A stretch of DNA of 64,000 nt, from assembly GCF_965138505.1 (NCBI RefSeq), contig NZ_CBCSCO010000001.1, positions 620,001 to 684,000 of the forward strand. The letters are read 5' to 3'. The DNA comes from Litorimonas haliclonae (GTDB lineage Bacteria; Pseudomonadota; Alphaproteobacteria; Caulobacterales; Maricaulaceae). Under the pieces are notes generated by a model. It ran no database searches. It was not told the origin of the DNA and saw only the letters and a list, made by a program, of their open reading frames with translations. A program made the translations under genes and the position numbers. Positions 8,920 to 17,647 of this stretch are shown piece by piece; position 1 is the first letter of the stretch, and every line of letters starts with the position of its first letter.

Positions 8920-11058
8920 ATGGCGAATGTCACTCAGCTCCATCCGGAACAAAATCTGTCCATGTGGCAGCCACACCGTCCCGACAGACCAGACAAATCC
9001 GAAGGCGGGAAGCGATTTCGGCTTGTTTCGGAATATGAGCCCAAGGGCGATCAGCCGAAAGCGATCGAAGAACTCTGTGATGGGTTGAACTCGATAGAAC
9101 GGGATCAGGTTCTGCTTGGCGTCACGGGGTCCGGTAAAACCTTCACCATGGCCAAGATCATTGAGGCCACCCAGCGCCCTGCTCTGATTATGGCGCCGAA
9201 TAAAACGCTCGCGGCGCAGCTTTATTCCGAATTTAAAAGCTTTTTTCCGGACAATGCGGTCGAGTATTTCGTGTCTTACTATGATTACTATCAGCCCGAA
9301 GCTTATGTCCCGCGTACGGACACATTCATCGAAAAAGACTCCAGCGTAAACGAACAGATTGACCGGATGCGCCACGCCGCGACCCGCGCTATTTTGGAAC
9401 GTGATGATTGTATTATCGTCGCCTCGGTCTCTTGTATTTACGGTATTGGGTCGGTTGAGACCTACACAGCGATGACCGTGGATCTGAAAAAGGGCGAGGA
9501 GATGGACCCCCGGTCTCTCATGGCGCAATTGGTCGAGCTGCAATATCAGCGCAATGACCTAGCGTTCCAGCGCGGCTCATTCCGCGTTCGGGGCGACACC
9601 ATCGAACTTTTCCCGGCCCATTATGATGATACGGCCTGGCGGTTTGACTTCTTCGGAGACGAAATAGACTCAATTACTGAGTTTGATCCTCTGACAGGGA
9701 AAACCAAACGCGACATCGATAATGTCCGCGTTTACGCCAATTCGCATTATGTGACTCCCCGCCCGACCGTGCAAAGCGCGATGAAGGGTATCAAGAAGGA
9801 ACTCGGCGAGACGCTCACGAGATTTGAAGCCGAGGGAAAATTACTCGAAGCCCAGCGTATTGCCCAGCGCACCGAATTTGATCTGGAAATGATGGCGGCC
9901 AGCGGATTTTGTAACGGCATTGAAAACTACTCCCGTTATCTCACAGGCCGCGCGCCAGGCGAGCCGCCGCCCACATTATTTGAATATCTCCCCGAAGACG
10001 CGCTTCTTTTCATGGATGAAAGCCATGTCTCTGTGCCGCAAATCGGCGCGATGAGTAAGGGCGACTTCAGCCGGAAATCCACATTGGCCGAACATGGTTT
10101 TCGCCTGCCGAGCTGTATCGATAACCGCCCGCTGAAATTTGAAGAATGGGACGCTATGCGCCCTCAGACCGTGCATGTCTCCGCCACGCCAAGTGATTGG
10201 GAAATGGAGCGAACGGGCGGCGTTTTTGTCGAACAGGTTATTCGCCCCACCGGATTGATTGACCCGCCCGTTGAAATTCGCCCTGTTGCCAAAGACGGCG
10301 CCAATCAGGTCGATGACGTGATCGACGAAGTTCAGAAGGTTGCCGCGCGCGGCTATCGGTCTCTGGTCACGACCCTCACCAAGAAAATGGCCGAAGACCT
10401 GACCGAATATATGAACGATCAGGGCATCCGTGTGCGCTATATGCATAGCGATGTGGATACGCTTGAGCGGATCGAAATTATCCGTGATCTGCGCCTCGGC
10501 AAATTTGATGTGCTCATTGGTATCAACCTGCTCCGCGAGGGACTCGACATTCCTGAATGTGCCTTTGTCGGTATTCTGGATGCGGATAAGGAAGGTTTCC
10601 TTCGATCCGAAACAGCTCTTATCCAGACCATTGGCCGAGCCGCGCGAAACAGCGAAGCCAAGGTCGTCCTCTATGCAGATAAAATTACCGGCTCTATGGA
10701 ACGGGCGATAACCGAGACGGATCGCCGTCGGGACATCCAAGTCGCTCATAATGAAAAACATGGAATTGTTCCGCAAACCGTTCTTCGCGGCGTGGCCGAT
10801 ATAGTCGGTGACAGTGAAGCCGCCGGGAAAATCAAGGATGACGCCAATAAATACACGCCGAGTGGCCAGATTAAAAAGAAATATCTCGAAGCGGCCGAGG
10901 GCGAGCAGGAAGCCTATATGGGCGGGAATATGACCGCGGTTATGGCCGACCTCGAAAAACGTATGTTCGAAGCCGCCGAAAATCTTGAATTTGAAGAAGC
11001 GGCGAGATTGCGGGATGAAATGGCGCAGTTGAAAAAGGCAGTCGACGCGGCGGAATAA
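8920..11058 (+). CDS. uvrB: Excinuclease ABC subunit B
   Basis: This 712-residue nucleotide-excision-repair helicase is loaded by UvrA at damage and recruits UvrC. It has Walker A GVTGSGKT at residues 67-74, the damage-probing beta-hairpin (YYDYYQPEAYVPRTD), the DESHVS motif, helicase motifs including QTIGRAAR, and a C-terminal UVR domain (LEFEEAARLRDEMAQL) that contacts UvrC. An N-terminal extension of about 30 residues before the conserved RLVSEY is somewhat longer than in E. coli; the ATG at 8920 was kept because the frame opens there with no better start. The stop codon overlaps the ATG of the rhodanese gene (TAATG), implying translational coupling. Confidence 0.97.
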   Translation: MANVTQLHPEQNLSMWQPHRPDRPDKSEGGKRFRLVSEYEPKGDQPKAIEELCDGLNSIERDQVLLGVTGSGKTFTMAKIIEATQRPALIMAPNKTLAAQLYSEFKSFFPDNAVEYFVSYYDYYQPEAYVPRTDTFIEKDSSVNEQIDRMRHAATRAILERDDCIIVASVSCIYGIGSVETYTAMTVDLKKGEEMDPRSLMAQLVELQYQRNDLAFQRGSFRVRGDTIELFPAHYDDTAWRFDFFGDEIDSITEFDPLTGKTKRDIDNVRVYANSHYVTPRPTVQSAMKGIKKELGETLTRFEAEGKLLEAQRIAQRTEFDLEMMAASGFCNGIENYSRYLTGRAPGEPPPTLFEYLPEDALLFMDESHVSVPQIGAMSKGDFSRKSTLAEHGFRLPSCIDNRPLKFEEWDAMRPQTVHVSATPSDWEMERTGGVFVEQVIRPTGLIDPPVEIRPVAKDGANQVDDVIDEVQKVAARGYRSLVTTLTKKMAEDLTEYMNDQGIRVRYMHSDVDTLERIEIIRDLRLGKFDVLIGINLLREGLDIPECAFVGILDADKEGFLRSETALIQTIGRAARNSEAKVVLYADKITGSMERAITETDRRRDIQVAHNEKHGIVPQTVLRGVADIVGDSEAAGKIKDDANKYTPSGQIKKKYLEAAEGEQEAYMGGNMTAVMADLEKRMFEAAENLEFEEAARLRDEMAQLKKAVDAAE

Positions 11059-11612
11059 TGTTCAGATTTATCCTATCGATATGCTTCGGCGTCTTCCTGT
11101 CCTCCTTTTCCGAAGTTTCGGTCGCGGAAGAGAAGGAGAATAAGGCGCTACACAAAGCCCATGTGTCTATTGTGAAGGATCACCGCACTGTTCGGCACAT
11201 AGGCGTAAAGTCGGCCGTAGAGTTAGATACCAAGGACACCTTATTCTTTGATGTTCGGGAGAAAAAAGAATTTGACGTCAGCCATATCGTGAACAGTGAA
11301 CACGTCGACCCCGACCTTTCCGCTTCGGATTTCATGGCCCAATTTGATCAGGATTGGACTGGCAAAACGCTCGTCTTTTACTGCTCAGTCGGAAGGCGCT
11401 CTTCTATTTTAGCTGAAAAAGTTCAAGCCGAATTAAAAGCAGCCGGCGCAAAAGACGTCTATAATCTGAAAGAAGGAGTATTTGCTTGGCATAATGCGGG
11501 GCTCCCCCTCGAGAACGCCGCTGGACCGACGGATTTATTGCATCCCTTCAACGCCTTTTGGGGCCGTATGATTAACCGCAAGGATTTGGTGGCTTATAAA
11601 GCGGTGGATTAA
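11058..11612 (+). CDS. Exported rhodanese-domain protein
   Basis: This 184-residue protein begins with a signal peptide (hydrophobic residues 4-20, likely cleavage near VSVAEE) followed by a single rhodanese domain. The active-site loop is CSVGRRSS with the persulfide-forming Cys109, and FFDVREKKEFDVSHI is the typical domain entry. Such proteins transfer sulfane sulfur or sense redox state in the periplasm; the acceptor is unknown. Its ATG overlaps the uvrB stop codon by one base, so it is translated from the uvrB mRNA. Its 3' end overlaps the convergent hydroxylase gene by 4 bp. Confidence 0.88.
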   Translation: MFRFILSICFGVFLSSFSEVSVAEEKENKALHKAHVSIVKDHRTVRHIGVKSAVELDTKDTLFFDVREKKEFDVSHIVNSEHVDPDLSASDFMAQFDQDWTGKTLVFYCSVGRRSSILAEKVQAELKAAGAKDVYNLKEGVFAWHNAGLPLENAAGPTDLLHPFNAFWGRMINRKDLVAYKAVD

Positions 11613-12355
11613 ACCAGACCCTTATCCGTCCCGCAGACCTTATCCCAGAACCGGAAATATAATCCATAATTTCCCTTGAATTTCGTGTGATGCAGGTTGT
11701 GGTGGCTGGCTGTGATGATGTGGCGGCCCCACCACCCCTTCACCCATTTGTCCGGATAGACTTCCCACCCTGCGTGATTGAACACGGCGTTGATGGTCAT
11801 CACCATAAGCAGCGCAAACGCGACGCCGACATGGAGCGGGATGAACAGCGCCATAACCGGGAGGAGCCACGCCGCGCTGATGGCCTCTATGGGGTCGAAG
11901 GAAAAGCTTGCCCAGGGCGTCGGCTGGACAGAGCGGTGGTGGCCATCATGCGTGTATTTAAATAATTTGCGATGGTGCATGAGGCGGTGCGTAAAATAAA
12001 ACCATGTGTCCTGCGCGAAGAGATAAATCGCCGCGGATAGGAACAGGTAGCTCCACCCCCAGACACTTTCCGGCATGGCGCTATAGAGCGCCGTCCCGCC
12101 CGCCTTCCACATCTCGAGGACGATTGCGGCGGGCAGCGCATAAATAAAGGCGCTGATTGTCGAGAGCCGAATCTCATTGCGGATCGTCGCGCGGGTCGGC
12201 TGTCGTTTTGACAGGCGGCGCGCCTTTCTCGGCGCGCGTTTCCACAGCGCCCAGTGGATAGGGCCGACAATGATGAAATACCGCGCAATAATAATAGCCG
12301 TGAACGCCAAATAGGTTACAAGGGTTTGCCCCAAAGGTATCGGCCAGCCGTCCAT
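11609..12355 (-). CDS. Sterol desaturase / fatty acid hydroxylase family protein
   Basis: This 248-residue integral membrane protein has about four hydrophobic segments and the histidine clusters that bind a di-iron centre: HRLMHH, HDGHH, and the C-terminal ASHHNLHH. These define the fatty acid hydroxylase superfamily, which hydroxylates or desaturates sterols, carotenoids or lipids using oxygen. The C-terminal motif (NYGLYFRFWDKVCGT) is typical of bacterial sterol-desaturase-like members. The substrate cannot be assigned. It converges on the rhodanese gene and is divergent from glpK across an 85-bp spacer. Confidence 0.9.
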   Translation of the reverse strand: MDGWPIPLGQTLVTYLAFTAIIIARYFIIVGPIHWALWKRAPRKARRLSKRQPTRATIRNEIRLSTISAFIYALPAAIVLEMWKAGGTALYSAMPESVWGWSYLFLSAAIYLFAQDTWFYFTHRLMHHRKLFKYTHDGHHRSVQPTPWASFSFDPIEAISAAWLLPVMALFIPLHVGVAFALLMVMTINAVFNHAGWEVYPDKWVKGWWGRHIITASHHNLHHTKFKGNYGLYFRFWDKVCGTDKGLV

Positions 12356-12440
12356 AGGCTGGATATAGACTATGACGCGTCTCTGGCCAGTCTGAATGTA
12401 AGGTGATTGACGGCGCGCTGCTTGGCATTAGATTGTCGAT

Positions 12441-13916
12441 ATGAGCACAGTTATCCTTTCCATCGATCAAGGCACGACGTCTTCCCGGACGCTTGTCTTT
12501 TCTCCGCGCGGGCGCATCTTGTTTACAGCGCAGGAAGAGTTTCCCCAAATCTATCCGCGAGACGGATGGGTGGAGCATGATCCGGAGACGATTTGGGACA
12601 CAGTTTTTAAGACTCTTAAACAGGCCTGGAACTTTGCTGAAGCAAACGATCACAATGTCGCGGGCATCGGAATTACCAATCAGCGGGAAACCACCCTCGT
12701 TTGGAATAAAGAAACCGGAGACTGCCTCTATAATGCCATTGTCTGGCAGGATCGACGAACGGCGGCAGCCTGTCGCGAAATGGCAAAGAAGATGCCCGTC
12801 AAAGAGATCAACGCCAAATCCGGCCTCATCCATGATCCCTATTTCAGCGGAAGCAAGATCGCCTGGATTATAGACAATGTCGACGGCGCGCGGGATCTCG
12901 CCAAAGCAGAGAAGCTCGCCTTTGGAACCGTGGACTGCTTTCTCATCTGGCGCCTGACGGAAGGGAAAAGCCACGCCACAGACGCGACAAATGCCAGCCG
13001 CACCAATCTGTTTAATATCCACACGCAGGAATGGGATGAGGAGCTTTTGGAGTTGTTCAACGTGCCGCGCTCCGGCCTACCAGAGGTGAAAGACTGCGTC
13101 GATGACTTCGGCACCTGTTCCCTTTTAGGCGAGGACATTCCGATTTTGGGTGTCGCAGGTGATCAGCAGGCCGCCGCGATTGGGCAGGCCTGTTTTGAAG
13201 AAGGCGATATCAAATCCACCTATGGCACAGGATGTTTTGTCATCCTCAATACGGGGGAAACCTGCGTCACCTCCGACAACCGACTTTTGTCCACGATTTG
13301 CTATCGCTTCGACGGGCAAGTCACCTATGCGCTCGAGGGCTCGATATTTATCGCCGGGGCCGCTGTTCAATGGCTTCGTGATGAAGTTAAAATCATTGAC
13401 CACGCCAAAGACACGGAAAAGCTCTGCCGGAGCCTCGACAGCAATAAAGGGGTTTATCTTGTCCCCGCTTTTACCGGGTTGGGCGCGCCACATTGGGACC
13501 CGGATGCGCGCGGCGGGCTGTTTGGCCTGACGCGCGATACAGGCCGCGCAGAGATCGTCCGCGCGACGATTGAGAGCGTTTGTTACCAAACTTACGATTT
13601 GTTCAAAGCCATGGCGCAGGACGGCGTAGAGCCAAAGATACTTCGGGTCGATGGCGGCATGGTCGCCAATGATTGGATGGTTCAATATCTGGCAGGCGTG
13701 CTGAACATTCCCGTGGAACGGCCGAAAGTCTTGGAAACAACGGCGTTTGGGGCCGCCGCCCTCGCCGCAATCGGCGCCGGAATATTTCCCTCTCTGGAGA
13801 CCATTAAAGAGGTCTGGAAGCTCGACACCCATTTTGATCCGGAAATGGACGCAGAGACACGTAAGACCGTTCTCGCCGGGTGGAAAACGTCCGTGCAAAA
13901 AGTCCTGACAGATTGA
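12441..13916 (+). CDS. glpK: Glycerol kinase
   Basis: This 491-residue FGGY-family kinase phosphorylates glycerol to glycerol 3-phosphate for catabolism and lipid synthesis. It starts with the phosphate-binding block SIDQGTTSSR, has the glycerol-contact region GITNQRETTL and AIVWQDRRT, and the C-terminal VDGGMVANDWMVQ and TTAFGAAALA motifs. Length and layout match the GlpK family. No glpD, glpF or glpR gene is adjacent, so it is a single-gene transcription unit. Divergent from the membrane hydroxylase gene. A tRNA gene follows 57 bp downstream on the same strand. Confidence 0.96.
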   Translation: MSTVILSIDQGTTSSRTLVFSPRGRILFTAQEEFPQIYPRDGWVEHDPETIWDTVFKTLKQAWNFAEANDHNVAGIGITNQRETTLVWNKETGDCLYNAIVWQDRRTAAACREMAKKMPVKEINAKSGLIHDPYFSGSKIAWIIDNVDGARDLAKAEKLAFGTVDCFLIWRLTEGKSHATDATNASRTNLFNIHTQEWDEELLELFNVPRSGLPEVKDCVDDFGTCSLLGEDIPILGVAGDQQAAAIGQACFEEGDIKSTYGTGCFVILNTGETCVTSDNRLLSTICYRFDGQVTYALEGSIFIAGAAVQWLRDEVKIIDHAKDTEKLCRSLDSNKGVYLVPAFTGLGAPHWDPDARGGLFGLTRDTGRAEIVRATIESVCYQTYDLFKAMAQDGVEPKILRVDGGMVANDWMVQYLAGVLNIPVERPKVLETTAFGAAALAAIGAGIFPSLETIKEVWKLDTHFDPEMDAETRKTVLAGWKTSVQKVLTD

Positions 13917-13973
13917 GCAAAGAGGGTTTGCAGGACGGTTCTTGAGCGTTATAGAAACCTCACGCCCAGAGAT

Positions 13974-14050
13974 GGGGGGATAGCTCAGTTGGTTAGAGCC
14001 ACCCGCTCATAACGGGTTGGTCGGGGGTTCAAGTCCCTCTCCCCCTACCA
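13974..14050 (+). tRNA. tRNA with CAT anticodon (Met elongator or Ile2)
   Basis: The 77-nt sequence folds into a full cloverleaf with an encoded CCA end. The acceptor stem is GGGGGGA / TCCCCCT with a G-U closing pair, the D arm is GCTC...GAGC, the anticodon stem is ACCCG / CGGGT with loop CTCATAA, and the T arm is GGGGG-TTCAAGT-CCCTC. The anticodon is CAT. Elongator tRNA-Met and the lysidine-modified tRNA-Ile2 share this anticodon and the A73 discriminator; I cannot separate them by eye. It is not the initiator, which would have a mismatched first acceptor pair and GGG/CCC anticodon stem. Confidence 0.95.
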
Positions 14051-14064
14051 TCTAAACACCCAGT

Positions 14065-14847
14065 TTACTTCGCGACATTCAACGACCAGTCATAGTCGTA
14101 ATCTTCGATTTTATTTGCCTCTTGGAGCGCTGCTTTTTTATCGCCCTCGGCGTAAGTTGCGAGATAGGAAATGACGTCTGCTTCGCTGTTTCCAAAGTCG
14201 TCCTTATACCATTTAAAAATGCTAGAGGCGGTAATGTCACCGTCTGCTTCAACGCGTACGCCGCGGGGGCTCGCGATATAATCCATTGCCGCTTGGGTAA
14301 GATCAGCGTCTAAAGTCTCTGCGTCCCATGCGGTGGTTTTAAGGTTTGGGCATCCGATAGAGGCGCAATTGAAAGCAAAGTGGACACGCGGTTCATCATA
14401 GCTTTCCCGAACTATATCATGCTCAATATTATTCAGGCTCATATCCTCCCCTCGGACGGTCAAAATATCTTTGTCCCAAGGTCCGCTGAAAAAACCAATT
14501 TTTTTGATCGATTTCACCGGATAATTATCGAGGATAAGGTCGACCGTTTTAGCGTTATAAAGGTTGAACCAGTAAGCCAGGAGCTGTTCATCTGTGTAAT
14601 CCGAAATATCCGCCGCAGAAAGGGTCTCGATATAGCCTTCCAACTTCCCTTCGTCTTCGTCGGTCACTTTGCCGTAAGCGACGAGATTGATCCCGTTTTC
14701 GGGCGTCACATATTTGGAAAGAAACGCATTATAGGGCGCGTTTACATCGGAGTTTGAAGGGTCGGCAGTCATGCTTTGCCCCATTGCAAGAGAGGGAGAA
14801 AATACAATTGCAAGAATGATAGGTGCTAAACACGAACGGGTCGTCAT
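14065..14847 (-). CDS. DUF547 domain-containing exported protein (paralogue 1)
   Basis: This 260-residue protein has an N-terminal signal peptide (hydrophobic residues 8-22, cleavage near AMGQS) followed by a DUF547 domain. Recognisable family motifs are LLAYWFNLYNAKT, HFAFNCASIGCPNL and the C-terminal IFKWYKDDF. The conserved Cys, with nearby His and Tyr/Asn residues, has been compared with papain-like/transglutaminase folds, but no activity is established for bacterial members. It is closely similar along its whole length to the next gene on the same strand (14988-15902), so the two are tandem duplicates. The 140-bp spacer between them contains a terminator, so this copy has its own promoter. 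Confidence 0.88.
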   Translation of the reverse strand: MTTRSCLAPIILAIVFSPSLAMGQSMTADPSNSDVNAPYNAFLSKYVTPENGINLVAYGKVTDEDEGKLEGYIETLSAADISDYTDEQLLAYWFNLYNAKTVDLILDNYPVKSIKKIGFFSGPWDKDILTVRGEDMSLNNIEHDIVRESYDEPRVHFAFNCASIGCPNLKTTAWDAETLDADLTQAAMDYIASPRGVRVEADGDITASSIFKWYKDDFGNSEADVISYLATYAEGDKKAALQEANKIEDYDYDWSLNVAK

Positions 14848-14953
14848 AATGTTTCCTCGGCTTATTTTGGTTGGATACTTTATGCCAGAATCAGGCCATG
14901 GACAGGGTCAACTATCAGACACGAATTAGTGACTGATTCCAGTATTCAGGCAT

Positions 14954-14980
14954 TAAAAAAGCCCGCGAATGGCAGGCTTT
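14954..14980 (-). terminator. Intrinsic terminator after DUF547 paralogue 2
   Basis: Read on the minus strand, AAAGCCTGC and GCGGGCTTT form a 9-bp stem (one G-U pair) with loop CATTC, followed by six T residues. It begins 8 bp beyond the stop codon of the 14988-15902 gene. Confidence 0.85.
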
Positions 14981-14987
14981 TATCAAT

Positions 14988-15902
14988 CTAATTGGCGATA
15001 TTCAGTGACCAATCATATTCATAGTCACTTATCTCGTTTGCATTTTGCATAGCGGTCTTTTTTTCGCCCGAAGCAAATTGGGAGAGATAAGTCAAAACTT
15101 CTTCATCATTTTCTCCGAAGTCTTCTTCGTACCAATCAAAAATTTTAGAGGCCCGGATCTCTCCGTTGTTAACCATTATCCCGCGCGGGCTTGAAATATA
15201 ATCCTTTGCCGCCTGTTGTAGGTCTGCTTCCAGGGTTTCGGCTTCCCACGCGGTTGTTTTCAAGTTCGGGCACCCAATGGAAGCGCAGTTTACGGCGAAA
15301 TGTATACGGGGTTCGTCATAATTTTCCCGCAGCGTTTCATGCTCGATTTCATCCAATGTCATGGTGGCGCCGCGCACATTGACGAGCTTCTGGCTCCATG
15401 GGTCCTGGATATCTTTGATTGACTCCACCGGGTAATTATCAAGAATTAGATCGAGCGTAACGGCGTTATACAAATTGAACCAATAGGCCATCAATTCAGC
15501 ATCGGAAAATTCCGAAGTTTCAATATTTGCGAGATTCTCAATATAGGTTTCCAACGCTGCTGCGTCGGTATCTGTCACATCGTCATATGCCACTAGGTTT
15601 ACGCCGTCTGTCGGTTTTACATAGGTTCTTAGGAAGGCGTTGTAAGGCTCATTCAGCTGCACCAGGGTGGCCGACTCAGCTTCGTTTGCGTTCTCTGATG
15701 ACGTCGATCCGACTGAGGTGGCCGCCTGAGAGCTTTTTATCGTCGTCAGAGAGCTCATTTCTGCGTCATCTTCGCTGCTGGTCGGGATAGGCCGTGCGTT
15801 AGACGCTTCAGATGCGGCAAAAGTCTCGTCCTGTCCGGCGCAGGCTGAAAGAGATAAGGTTACTGTGGCAATTAATGTGGCGAGTTTCAATGAGTGTGTC
15901 AT
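14988..15902 (-). CDS. DUF547 domain-containing lipoprotein (paralogue 2)
   Basis: This 304-residue DUF547 protein has a signal peptide ending in a lipobox (LSLSACAG), so it is probably a lipoprotein, followed by a Ser/Thr/Glu-rich linker of about 60 residues and then the DUF547 domain (LMAYWFNLYNAVT, HFAVNCASIGCPN, IFDWYEEDF). Outside the linker it closely matches the neighbouring paralogue, including a shared ending (DYEYDWSLNIAN against DYDYDWSLNVAK). The paralogues differ in anchoring: this one tethered by a lipid and long flexible linker, the other apparently soluble. Terminators lie on both sides. Function unknown. Confidence 0.88.
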   Translation of the reverse strand: MTHSLKLATLIATVTLSLSACAGQDETFAASEASNARPIPTSSEDDAEMSSLTTIKSSQAATSVGSTSSENANEAESATLVQLNEPYNAFLRTYVKPTDGVNLVAYDDVTDTDAAALETYIENLANIETSEFSDAELMAYWFNLYNAVTLDLILDNYPVESIKDIQDPWSQKLVNVRGATMTLDEIEHETLRENYDEPRIHFAVNCASIGCPNLKTTAWEAETLEADLQQAAKDYISSPRGIMVNNGEIRASKIFDWYEEDFGENDEEVLTYLSQFASGEKKTAMQNANEISDYEYDWSLNIAN

Positions 15903-16025
15903 GCCAATTCCTTCGGGATTATTATCGTTTTGTTATGTTGTTAAACGAGAACGTGACCTTAATCGTTCCCTTCCAGAGCAGCTTATCGTCCTCTATTCGC
16001 GCCTTTTATCTGTTGCAGAGAATAA

Positions 16026-16053
16026 AAAAACCCGCCTCAAGGGGCGGGTTTTT
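16026..16053 (-). terminator. Strong terminator of the ribosomal protein superoperon
   Basis: AAAAACCCGCC and GGCGGGTTTTT form a GC-rich stem with loop TCAAG and T/A runs on both sides, so it can work in both directions. It lies about 23 bp beyond the rplQ stop codon. Confidence 0.88.
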
Positions 16054-16075
16054 AGAATAATTCTTAGGCGGCGCT

Positions 16076-16489
16076 TTATGCGTCTTCGACCTCGGCCATT
16101 CGTTCCCGGTCAATTTTGCCTTTGGCTTCAACGTCGCGGTCAACGAATTCGATAACGGCCATAGGCGCATTGTCGCCATAGCGGAAACCGGCTTTCATGA
16201 TGCGGATATATCCGCCCTGACGGTCCGCATAACGGGGTCCGAGGACGTCAAAAAGCTTTTTGGACTGCTCTTTGTTCCGTGTGCGGGCAATCGCGATACG
16301 GCGGCTGTTTAAGTCACCTTTTTTAGCAAGCGTTACAAGCTTTTCTACGAAAGGACGAAGTTCTTTCGCTTTCGGAAGCGTTGTCACGATTTGCTCATGC
16401 TCGATGAGGCTGGATGACATATTAGCGAACATAGCTTTGCGATGGCTCGCAGTGCGGTTCAGTTTACGATGGGCCATTTTATGACGCAT
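16076..16489 (-). CDS. rplQ: 50S ribosomal protein L17
   Basis: This 137-residue protein of the large subunit lies near the peptide exit tunnel. It has the family start MRHKMAHRKLNRTASHRKAM and the block TLPKAKELRPFVEKL. Compared with the roughly 120-residue E. coli protein it has a short charged C-terminal tail (EAKGKIDRERMAEVEDA). It is the last gene of the long ribosomal cluster, 29 bp after rpoA, as in most proteobacteria, and is followed by a strong terminator. Confidence 0.97.
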   Translation of the reverse strand: MRHKMAHRKLNRTASHRKAMFANMSSSLIEHEQIVTTLPKAKELRPFVEKLVTLAKKGDLNSRRIAIARTRNKEQSKKLFDVLGPRYADRQGGYIRIMKAGFRYGDNAPMAVIEFVDRDVEAKGKIDRERMAEVEDA

Positions 16490-16518
16490 GGCTTTATCCT
16501 CTTAGTGTTCTGGGCGAC

Positions 16519-17535
16519 CTAAATGTGGTCGTCGTATTTCTTTGCGAGATCTTCGATGTTTTCCGGCGGCCAATTCGGGGCATCCATACCAAGATGCAGA
16601 CCCATTGCGGCGAGGACTTCTTTAATCTCGTTCAGGGACTTGCGACCAAAGTTCGGAGTACGGAGCATTTCAGCTTCGGACTTTTGAATCAGATCACCGA
16701 TATAAACAATATTGTCGTTTTTCAGACAGTTTGCAGACCGCACAGACAATTCCAGCTCGTCCACCTTGCGAAGAAGGGCCGGGTTGAAGTCAAGTTCGGG
16801 CTTCTCTTCACCGCGAGACATATCTTCCGGATCATCGAAATTAACGAAGACTTGGAATTGGTCTTGAAGGATACGGGCCGCAACAGCGACAGCATCTTCA
16901 GGAGTAACCGCCGCGTTGGTCTCAATGTCGATAATCAGTTTATCATAATCAAGAACCTGGCCTTCACGGGTATCTTCGACGCGGTAGGCCACGCGCTTTA
17001 CAGGAGAGTAAAGAGCGTCAATTGAAATCAAACCGATCGGAGCGTCTTCTGGACGGCTGTCAGCGGCAGGCACATAGCCTTTACCGGTTGTAACCGTCAA
17101 TTCCATACGGATGTCCGCGCCTTCATCAGCCGTACAAATGATATGGTCTTTGTTAAGAACTTCAACGTCAGCTGTCTCTTCAATGTCGGCGCCTGTGACA
17201 GGGCCAGCACCGGTTTTGCGGAGCAATAGTTTTTTGGGGCCCTCGACATGCATGCGGACAGCCAAACCTTTGAGGTTCAGGACAACATTTGTCACATCTT
17301 CGCGGACACCGGGAATAGATGTAAATTCATGAACGATACCGTCAATCTGAACAGCCGACACAGCAGCGCCCTGCAAGGACGACAGCAAAACACGACGCAG
17401 TGCGTTTCCGAGGGTCATACCAAAGCCGCGCTCTAGCGGTTCAGCGGTGACGATTGCTTTACGCTCAGGATCACGACCGGGTTCAATCTCTGGATTGATC
17501 GGGCGGATGAGTTCTTGCCAGTTTTTCTCAATCAC
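16519..17535 (-). CDS. rpoA: DNA-directed RNA polymerase alpha subunit
   Basis: This 338-residue RNA polymerase subunit nucleates core assembly through its N-terminal domain (GFGMTLGNALRRVLLSSLQGAA split by the loop that dimerises) and contacts UP elements and activators through the C-terminal domain (ELSVRSANCLKNDNI, NFGRKSLNEIKEVL). Length and domain order match other alphaproteobacterial RpoA. It lies between rpsK and rplQ as usual, but the gap to rpsK (112 bp) is unusually long for this cluster and holds a perfect hairpin. A moderate ribosome-binding site precedes the ATG at 17535. Confidence 0.98.
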   Translation of the reverse strand: MIEKNWQELIRPINPEIEPGRDPERKAIVTAEPLERGFGMTLGNALRRVLLSSLQGAAVSAVQIDGIVHEFTSIPGVREDVTNVVLNLKGLAVRMHVEGPKKLLLRKTGAGPVTGADIEETADVEVLNKDHIICTADEGADIRMELTVTTGKGYVPAADSRPEDAPIGLISIDALYSPVKRVAYRVEDTREGQVLDYDKLIIDIETNAAVTPEDAVAVAARILQDQFQVFVNFDDPEDMSRGEEKPELDFNPALLRKVDELELSVRSANCLKNDNIVYIGDLIQKSEAEMLRTPNFGRKSLNEIKEVLAAMGLHLGMDAPNWPPENIEDLAKKYDDHI

Positions 17536-17608
17536 AATCTTTGCCTTTTCTTATCAGTGTCGGCGCGTCGGTGTCAGCCCTGAATGAGCGGACGTCGCGC
17601 CGGAAATA

Positions 17609-17631
17609 GTCTGCCTTCAGGAAAGGCAGAC
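17609..17631 (-). other. Hairpin in the rpsK-rpoA spacer
   Basis: GTCTGCCTT and AAGGCAGAC form a perfect 9-bp stem with a 5-nt loop, extended after a bulge by GCCG/CGGC. There is no following T run, so it is more likely a processing or translation-control element than a terminator. Confidence 0.5.
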
Positions 17632-17647
17632 CGGCTTTGCCTGCAAA

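Noticed and set aside
9976..10776. 266-codon open frame antisense to uvrB
   Set aside because: It mirrors a highly conserved uvrB region, has no recognisable motif or ribosome-binding site, and is explained by codon bias of the opposite strand.
12174..13022. 282-codon open frame antisense to glpK and the hydroxylase gene
   Set aside because: It overlaps two well-supported genes and shows no family features.
13125..13898. 257-codon open frame antisense to glpK
   Set aside because: Fully contained within glpK, with no motif; shadow frame.
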